Shown: positions 51,659-56,640 of the stretch, one piece after another
Layout: each line of letters begins with the position of its first letter
Position numbering within the stretch: the first letter of the stretch is position 1
Source: Candidatus Gastranaerophilales bacterium
GTDB lineage: Bacteria > Bacillota > Clostridia > Lachnospirales > Lachnospiraceae
Assembly: GCA_023663225.1 (NCBI GenBank)
Contig: JAMPHU010000015.1
Coordinates: forward strand, 1-56,640
Length of the DNA: 56,640 bases
Direction: 5' to 3'
Position numbers and translations under genes: made by a program
The notes under the pieces: generated by a model
Database searches by the model: none
Told to the model about the DNA's origin: nothing
The model's input: only the letters and a program-made list of their open reading frames with translations

Positions 51659-53374
51659 ATGAAGAAGAAAGTATTAGCTTTACTCTTGGCTTCTACAATG
51701 GTAGCTTCCATGGCTGCCTGTGGAAACGAAGAGGGTTCTAACAGCAGTGCTCCGGAATCATCTAACAGCGGCGCTGCACAGAACAGCAGCAGTGATGCCA
51801 ACACTCCTGCTCCTGCAGAAGACTATGTTCTGGATAAGATCAGTGTCGTTGTGAACGGTACCGTGAACGCGATCAAGACAGACGGCGCGCAGGATGCGGA
51901 GTCCACGGCTGCTGCTGAGGCGGCAAAGGAGGCGTTTATCGACCAGTTGGAGGCTGGTATTGAGGCGCGTATGGGTTATCATGTGGATCTTGAATTCACC
52001 CAGCTTGATCACTCCAAGTATGTTGACGCTGTAGGTCGTCTCTTTGTCAGCGGCGACTACCCCGATGTTATGATCATGAGCGCTGAGATGTACAAACAGT
52101 ACGCTCCCACCGGTCTTTTGTGGGATATGGCTGAGGCTTACGACAACGCAGAATTCCAGAGTCGTATGGAGCTGCCCGGCATCAATGAAGCTGCAAAGGA
52201 TTCCGAAGGACATCTGTACGGCTTCGCGCCTACTTACGGTAATGGATGTATTACATACATCAAGCAGACCTGGCTGGATGCTGTGGGAATCAACGGCGAC
52301 AGCATTAAGACTTATGACGACTATTACAACATGTTGCTTGCCTTCCACAACGGCGATCCCGACGGCGATGGCACCGACGGCAACACCTATGGTGTGATTA
52401 GCGCAGGCTTCTATGGAACCGAAGCTCCTTATATCAACTATGTGCCGGAGTTCTGGCAGGGCGCATATCCCGGTTTGCTTCAGGATGCGGACGGCGTATG
52501 GTATGACGGTTTTGCTACCGACGATACCAAGGCGGCTCTGGAGAGATTGCGTCAGGCATATGTGGACGGCGCGATTGATCCCGTCAGCTTCACCGCAGGT
52601 ACCAAGGATGCTCGTGAGAAGTGGTTCTCCGCAGATCAGGCAGGTTCCTCAGGCGCATTCACCTACTGGGCAGGCAACTGGTTCAACAACCTGAACAACA
52701 AGATGGTTGAGAACGGCCTTGCAACTTCCGCTGATGTGGATGCCAACAAAGTGCTCTATGAGCTGGCTCCGATCAAGGAGATCACCGATACCATCGGCGG
52801 CTACATCAACAGAGAAGCTCCTGTGTGGGTTATCATCGACAACGGCGACGAAGCACGCTGCCAGGCAGTCTTTGACGCTTTCCTTGACACCATGCTGGAC
52901 GGCGATGTATGTCAGACTCTCTGGACATATGGCGCAGAGGATGTTCACTGGTCCACTCATGCAGAGGAGTTCGTGCTTAATGCTGACGATCCTGACAAGA
53001 GGAAAGAGTACAGCTATGAGGAAGGCACCTTCCATTACACCCCGTCTGTCACCAGTCCTACTACCGCAGTGAACGGTAAGAACCATTTGGATCCCGCGCT
53101 GGTAATCGCTCCTATTTCCAATGGTCTGGTTGATCTTGCCGACCTTGAGGTTATAAGCAATCAGTTCTTCACCAGCAACTGTGTGGATGCCCCTGTTTCT
53201 CCTTCGTCTGAGACCTTCAGCGAACAGAGCGGAACAATTACGGATGCTATAAAAGTCTGCATCTCCGATGTTGTTATTGACGGTGTTGATGTAGATACTG
53301 CTATGGATAAATATATCAGCACTGTCGGTAGCATTGTTGAGACGTGTCTGGCAGAGTTGAACGCTGCAGAATAA
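51659..53374 (+). CDS. Sugar ABC transporter substrate-binding lipoprotein
   Basis: A 571-residue extracellular binding protein. A lipoprotein signal (MKKKVLALLLASTMVASMAAC) places the lipidated Cys at residue 21, followed by a Ser/Asn-rich linker. The mature part has the type 1 (LplA/LipO-like) fold: GYHVDLEFTQLDH, VGRLFVSGDYPDVMIMSAEMY, and YGFAPTYGNGCITYIKQTWLDAVGI. The GDPDGDGTDGNTYG segment is a calcium-loop-like motif common in this large-protein branch. GGGAGGAAAG precedes the ATG at 51659. With the LplB and YtcP-type permeases it forms a complex oligosaccharide importer. No ATPase gene is present; such importers share a common MsmX-like ATPase. The following SGNH esterase suggests a pectic oligosaccharide as substrate. 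Confidence 0.92.
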   Translation: MKKKVLALLLASTMVASMAACGNEEGSNSSAPESSNSGAAQNSSSDANTPAPAEDYVLDKISVVVNGTVNAIKTDGAQDAESTAAAEAAKEAFIDQLEAGIEARMGYHVDLEFTQLDHSKYVDAVGRLFVSGDYPDVMIMSAEMYKQYAPTGLLWDMAEAYDNAEFQSRMELPGINEAAKDSEGHLYGFAPTYGNGCITYIKQTWLDAVGINGDSIKTYDDYYNMLLAFHNGDPDGDGTDGNTYGVISAGFYGTEAPYINYVPEFWQGAYPGLLQDADGVWYDGFATDDTKAALERLRQAYVDGAIDPVSFTAGTKDAREKWFSADQAGSSGAFTYWAGNWFNNLNNKMVENGLATSADVDANKVLYELAPIKEITDTIGGYINREAPVWVIIDNGDEARCQAVFDAFLDTMLDGDVCQTLWTYGAEDVHWSTHAEEFVLNADDPDKRKEYSYEEGTFHYTPSVTSPTTAVNGKNHLDPALVIAPISNGLVDLADLEVISNQFFTSNCVDAPVSPSSETFSEQSGTITDAIKVCISDVVIDGVDVDTAMDKYISTVGSIVETCLAELNAAE

Positions 53375-53414
53375 ACCGTAAGAAATAAGCAGTAATCAGC
53401 CGCAAGGCTGTCAA

Positions 53415-53470
53415 GTGAAACCTGTCCTGCTTTCAGGGGAACTTACCCCCGGGCAGGACAGTTGTTTCAC
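53415..53470 (+). promoter_or_regulatory. Long mRNA hairpin between binding protein and permease genes
   Basis: GTGAAAC CTGTCCTGC (53415-53430) pairs with GCAGGACAG (53453-53461) and GTTTCAC (53464-53470), with a second GGGG/CCCC pairing in the loop. No T-run follows, so it is not a standard terminator. It probably stabilises the 3' end of the binding-protein mRNA or partly blocks read-through, giving more binding protein than permease. Confidence 0.65.
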
Positions 53471-53540
53471 AAAACAGTGTCCCGGCCTTACGACGGTCGG
53501 TGATGTTGAATAGTTTATGAGAGGAAAGGAAGAAATCGGT

Positions 53541-54506
53541 ATGAGCAAGAAAAAGACAGTGATGACATCTACCGGCGTCGAAGTGCGGCAAAAGCCTCTG
53601 GGGCTCCGCATTAGGAACAACTTGGGACATTATATAATGTTTCTGCCTGTATTTATATTTGTGCTGATCATGAACTACTGGCCCATGCTGGGTATTCGTT
53701 ATGCGTTTTTTGAGTTTAAGGCAGGCTCCAATCCCGTGTGGACGGGATTGTCCCATTTCACCAAGATGTTCGGCTATGCCGCGTTTTGGACTGCCTTCAA
53801 GAACACGCTGATCCTGAGCGTTATGAAGCTGATTATTTCCACAGTCGCTTCCGTGGTGGTATCTATTTTCCTGAATGAGATGGGGAATCTCTTTGCGAAG
53901 AAAACGCTGCAGACGATCATTTATCTGCCCCACTTTATGTCCTGGGCGGTTGTGGCCTCCATATTCACCTTGCTCCTTTCTCCTTCCGTCACCGGTATGG
54001 TAAACGGTATGTTGAGAGATATGGGTGTGTTGGGAGCAAATGATCAGAACATTTACTTTCTGGCAAACAAGTCGATGTGGCGTACTATTTTCTACATCAT
54101 CAACCTCTGGAAGGAGACCGGTTGGGGAACTATCATCTTCCTGGCTACTTTGTCCGGTATCAGTCCCGACTTGTATGAGGCTGCTGAGATCGACGGCGCG
54201 ACCCGTTTCCAGAAGATGCGCTATATCACCGTGCCGGCTCTGGCAAACACGATTATCACCGTGCTGATCCTGAACCTGGCAAAGGTTATGAACCTGTTCG
54301 AGTCCGTATTCGTATTGTACAACAGCGCGGTATATGATGTGGCGGATGTTGTCTCCACCTACATTTACCGTCAGACATTCGCAGTTGCGCGTCCGGATTA
54401 CGGTTATTCCACAGCGGTTGGTCTGTTTAAATCGCTGGTTGGCTGTTTCCTGGTGTTGGTATGTAACTGGGCAAGTAAGAAGACCCGTGGGCGCGGTATT
54501 GTTTAG
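53541..54506 (+). CDS. Sugar ABC transporter permease, LplB type
   Basis: A 321-residue inner-membrane permease with six predicted segments. The coupling (EAA) motif is LYEAAEIDGATRFQKMRYITVPAL. The N-terminal NNLGHYIMFLPVFIFVLIMNYWPMLGIRYAFFEFK is typical of LplB-type proteins. The ATG at 53541 is preferred to the in-frame ATG at 53517, because AAAGGAAG lies between them at a useful spacing. It follows the binding-protein gene after a 166-base gap that contains the mRNA hairpin, and is followed 11 bases on by the second permease gene. Confidence 0.94.
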   Translation: MSKKKTVMTSTGVEVRQKPLGLRIRNNLGHYIMFLPVFIFVLIMNYWPMLGIRYAFFEFKAGSNPVWTGLSHFTKMFGYAAFWTAFKNTLILSVMKLIISTVASVVVSIFLNEMGNLFAKKTLQTIIYLPHFMSWAVVASIFTLLLSPSVTGMVNGMLRDMGVLGANDQNIYFLANKSMWRTIFYIINLWKETGWGTIIFLATLSGISPDLYEAAEIDGATRFQKMRYITVPALANTIITVLILNLAKVMNLFESVFVLYNSAVYDVADVVSTYIYRQTFAVARPDYGYSTAVGLFKSLVGCFLVLVCNWASKKTRGRGIV

Positions 54507-54517
54507 GAGGTGAGAAT

Positions 54518-55384
54518 ATGGCTGAGACAAAAGCGGTTTATCATAAACCAAAGACGAAAATAACACTTTTTGCTGTAGTAAACTATCTGGTGTTTATTTT
54601 GATTGGATTGATCGTATTGGTTCCCATATGGAAGGTGCTGATCGACTCCCTGAATGCGATTGGCGTATACCAGTTCAGGCTGTGGCCAGATCAATTCACT
54701 CTGGATGGTTATAGAGTTATATTCCGGGCGAGTTCTCTGTACAGACCCCTTGTGAATTCTTTTCTCACCACAATATTTGGGACTTTGTTGGGATTGTTGC
54801 TCAGTACCCTGGGCGGCTATGTGTTGATTCAGTTTGACATGCCCGGACGAAATCTGTTGGCTTACTTCCTGCTCTTTACCATGATCTTCTCCGGCGGTAT
54901 GATCCCCGAGTACTTGGTTATGAGACAGTTGGGTCTGGTCAACAATATGTGGATCCTGGTGCTCAAGCACGGTATCAATGTGTACAATGTAGTCCTGATG
55001 AGAAACTTCTTCGAGGGCATCCCGGGCAGCCTTTTTGAGGCGGCTAAGATCGACGGATGTTCCCCTATGGGAATCTTTGTCAAGATCGTGCTTCCGCTGT
55101 CCAAAGCGGCTCTGGCTTCCATCGGTTTGATGTTTGCGGTATCTGTGTGGAACGATTACTCCACCGTCCAGATTTACATCACCGATCCCAATCAGGTAAA
55201 CTTCCAGTATAAGCTGCGTGTCATGATCATGGACGGCGACACGCCGACTACTGCAATGAAAGTTTCACAGACGACCCTGTACAATGCGGGTATTATTACC
55301 GCAATCTTACCTTTCATGGTGCTGTATCCTTTCCTTCAGAAATACTTTGTGAAGGGCGTTAATATCGGCGCTGTGAAGGAGTAA
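54518..55384 (+). CDS. Sugar ABC transporter permease, YtcP/YtcP-like type
   Basis: A 288-residue permease, the usual partner of LplB-type subunits. Six membrane segments are visible, and the EAA motif is LFEAAKIDGCSPMGIFVKIVLPLSKAAL. The closing block VLYPFLQKYFVKGVNIGAVKE is the signature end of this carbohydrate permease subfamily. AGGAGGT precedes the ATG at 54518. YtcP/LplB pairs in Bacillus and relatives serve rhamnogalacturonan or other complex oligosaccharides, which fits the pectin genes in the window. A hairpin follows at 55427. Confidence 0.94.
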   Translation: MAETKAVYHKPKTKITLFAVVNYLVFILIGLIVLVPIWKVLIDSLNAIGVYQFRLWPDQFTLDGYRVIFRASSLYRPLVNSFLTTIFGTLLGLLLSTLGGYVLIQFDMPGRNLLAYFLLFTMIFSGGMIPEYLVMRQLGLVNNMWILVLKHGINVYNVVLMRNFFEGIPGSLFEAAKIDGCSPMGIFVKIVLPLSKAALASIGLMFAVSVWNDYSTVQIYITDPNQVNFQYKLRVMIMDGDTPTTAMKVSQTTLYNAGIITAILPFMVLYPFLQKYFVKGVNIGAVKE

Positions 55385-55426
55385 TACAAAACAGGTGTTA
55401 CGCGATATAACATAGTAGATTCAATG

Positions 55427-55465
55427 ACAAAGCCTGTGACAGCATAGAGTTGTAGCAGGCTTTGT
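55427..55465 (+). terminator. Probable terminator or attenuator after the importer genes
   Basis: ACAAAGCCTG (55427-55436) pairs perfectly with CAGGCTTTGT (55456-55465) around a 19-base loop, followed by ATATTGCTTTT. The T-run is weak, so some read-through into the acetylesterase gene is likely. Confidence 0.6.
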
Positions 55466-55499
55466 ATATTGCTTTTGGGTTGACAAGGAGTAAAAAGAG

Positions 55500-56192
55500 A
55501 TGAACAGAATTTTTTGGGCGGGAGATTCCACAGTACAGACCAACGATTATACGACGTATCCTCAGACGGGTATCGGGCAGGTATTTTCCTTATTTATAAA
55601 AGAGGACTATCAGGTTGAAAATCATGCGAAGAATGGCCGGAGCACCAAGAGTTTTATAGATGAAGGACGTCTTGCGGCGATTGAGGAGCGGATCGGAGAA
55701 GGCGATTTTCTCTTTATTCAGTTTGGTCACAATGACGAGAAGAAGGAAGATCCGACGAGATATACAGAGCCGTATTCCAGTTTTATTGACAATCTTGGTC
55801 TGTTCATCAAGGTGGCAAAGGATCACGGCGCGTATCCGGTATTGATTACGCCAATAGAGCGTCGATGTTTCAGAGAGGATGGCAGTTTAGGCCCGGGAGC
55901 GCACGGAGATTATGTGGCGGGCATGAAGCAGGCGGCGGAGAAATTCGATGTGCCTTTGGTCGATCTGTATACGATGAGCAGAGAGGCACTGCAAAAGGCT
56001 GGTGAACCAGGAAGCCGCAGATGGCATATGTTCTTTCCCGCGAACGAGTACAGTCAGCATCCGGAAGAGTCTCAGGACAATACGCATTTAAGACATGACG
56101 GCGCGGTGAACTACGCCAGTATGGTGGCACGGGGACTGAGACAATTAGGCGGAAGATACAAGGAAATGCTGTTGGAAGAACTGGCGGAATAA
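55500..56192 (+). CDS. SGNH hydrolase, rhamnogalacturonan acetylesterase type (CE12-like)
   Basis: A 230-residue esterase expected to remove O-acetyl groups from pectic oligosaccharides. Block I is FWAGDSTVQTNDYTTYPQTG with the nucleophile Ser7 or so (GDS). Block II Gly is in NHAKNGRSTKSFIDEGR, block III Asn is in FIQFGHNDEKKEDPTRYT, and the final Asp-x-x-His reads DNTHLRHDGA. The QTGIGQ and GHNDEK forms are those of the rhamnogalacturonan acetylesterase branch. There is no signal peptide, so it acts in the cytosol. AAGGAG precedes the ATG at 55500. It follows the importer permeases by 115 bases with a hairpin between. Confidence 0.92.
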   Translation: MNRIFWAGDSTVQTNDYTTYPQTGIGQVFSLFIKEDYQVENHAKNGRSTKSFIDEGRLAAIEERIGEGDFLFIQFGHNDEKKEDPTRYTEPYSSFIDNLGLFIKVAKDHGAYPVLITPIERRCFREDGSLGPGAHGDYVAGMKQAAEKFDVPLVDLYTMSREALQKAGEPGSRRWHMFFPANEYSQHPEESQDNTHLRHDGAVNYASMVARGLRQLGGRYKEMLLEELAE

Positions 56193-56241
56193 GATGAAGG
56201 GATAGAGGAAATTTTTGTTAAGAATTGCTATAAAAAGTTGT

Positions 56242-56270
56242 TGACAGGAACGAATCTTTTTGATAGAATA
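56242..56270 (+). promoter_or_regulatory. Promoter of the tRNA-Ser genes
   Basis: TTGACA (56242-56247) and TAGAAT (56265-56270) are 17 bases apart, 37 bases before the first tRNA. It is a strong, near-consensus promoter as expected for stable RNA. Confidence 0.75.
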
Positions 56271-56307
56271 ATTTTTGCCGCTGATGAGTGGTATACGACA
56301 AAAACAT

Positions 56308-56393
56308 GGAGAGATATCGAAGTGGTCATAACGAGGCGGTCTTGAAAACCGTTTGTCCGCAAGGGCGCGTGGGTTCGAATCCCACTCTCTCCG
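56308..56393 (+). tRNA. tRNA-Ser (anticodon UGA)
   Basis: The acceptor arms GGAGAGA (56308-56314) and TCTCTCC (56386-56392) pair, with discriminator G at 56393. The anticodon loop CTTGAAA gives TGA, reading UCA codons. A long variable arm (TTGTCCGCAAGGGCG region) and the T-loop GTTCGAATC mark it as a class II serine tRNA. The 3' CCA is not encoded. Confidence 0.95.
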
Positions 56394-56465
56394 TCAGGAG
56401 ATAGATATCTCTCTCCTCTATATTTATGTGTAATATCATAGCGCGACAGACAGGATCAATTTTTT

Positions 56466-56554
56466 GGAGAAGTACCCAAGAGGTTGAAGGGACACCCCTG
56501 GAAAGGGTGCAGGTCGTTAATAGCGGCGCGAGGGTTCAAATCCCTCCTTCTCCG
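56466..56554 (+). tRNA. tRNA-Ser (anticodon GGA)
   Basis: The acceptor arms GGAGAAG (56466-56472) and CTTCTCC (56547-56553) pair, with discriminator G at 56554. The anticodon loop CTGGAAA gives GGA, reading UCC and UCU. It has the long variable arm of serine tRNAs and the T-loop GTTCAAATC. The 3' CCA is not encoded. It is probably cotranscribed with the preceding tRNA-Ser. Confidence 0.95.
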
Positions 56555-56640
56555 TTCGGAAACGGTTGTTATTTCCGAGTTCTGTTGAACCTTGACAAAT
56601 GAACAGCAATGCAACCCTGAAAATTCCAAATAAAAGGAAA

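Noticed and set aside
56308-56640. tRNA-Ser genes as an attachment site of an integrated element
   Set aside because: No integrase and no repeat of a tRNA 3' end was seen in the window; the right side is cut off, so this cannot be assessed.
1-56640. CRISPR arrays, prophage, insertion sequences, replication origin
   Set aside because: No regularly spaced repeats, no transposase, integrase or phage structural genes, and no origin-like clusters were found when reading through the window.

Overview
The window reads as a chromosomal segment of a gut-type anaerobic Clostridia, most likely a Lachnospiraceae member. The basis is gene content: a phosphotransbutyrylase/butyrate kinase pair, KtrAB potassium uptake, an FMN-riboswitch-controlled RibU, LplB/YtcP-type sugar ABC permeases, DUF975, DUF4190 and DUF6715 family proteins, and AGGAGG-type ribosome binding sites before almost every gene. 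This is inference from family recognition, not from a marker-gene comparison. No CRISPR array, phage module, insertion sequence or rRNA was seen.

Layout. 0.1-8.3 kb: a small tyrosine phosphatase; a TetR regulator divergent from an MMPL exporter that is translationally coupled to a large GLUG-repeat surface protein; a HAD phosphatase and a DUF4190 membrane protein. 8.3-12.4 kb: ptb-buk (butyrate and ATP formation) and ktrB-ktrA. 12.4-23.9 kb: a pectin/galacturonate locus with an AraC regulator, uxaC, uxaB, uxaA, a small protein resembling a shrunken GH105, a GH28 polygalacturonase, a sugar isomerase/epimerase, a HerA-like ATPase and a CE8 pectinesterase. 23.9-24.6 kb: about 700 bases without a gene, holding two large nested palindromes. 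24.7-30.2 kb: secA, prfB with an unusual UAA frameshift site, and three small membrane or peptidase-like genes on the minus strand. 30.3-38.5 kb: an AraC regulator divergent from a four-gene cluster (GH106-like hydrolase, L-fucose/D-arabinose isomerase, DHDPS-family aldolase, sialidase-fold hydrolase). 38.5-42.1 kb: tex, then FMN riboswitch and ribU. 42.1-43.95 kb: an AT-rich three-gene cassette with a RelA/SpoT-domain protein. 44.0-47.7 kb: a MacAB-type ABC exporter. 47.8-51.4 kb: ycxB-like, rimI, a small zinc-ribbon protein, a ribonuclease Z-like hydrolase, DUF6715, ispD. 51.6-56.2 kb: a sugar ABC importer (binding protein and two permeases) and an SGNH acetylesterase. 56.3-56.55 kb: two tRNA-Ser genes.

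How the genes fit together. The carbohydrate genes point to plant pectin. The ABC importer would bring in oligosaccharides. GH28, CE8, SGNH esterase and the GH106-like and sialidase-fold enzymes all lack visible signal peptides, so processing appears to be intracellular. UxaC, UxaB and UxaA take galacturonate to 2-keto-3-deoxygluconate; KDG kinase and aldolase are not in the window. The 31.4-38.5 kb cluster fits stepwise breakdown of a rhamnosyl-Kdo unit (rhamnogalacturonan-II side chain C) to rhamnose, pyruvate and D-ribulose; this is a hypothesis.

The best candidates for something undescribed are that four-gene cluster, the RelA/SpoT three-gene cassette, the nested palindromes before secA, and the UAA version of the prfB frameshift.
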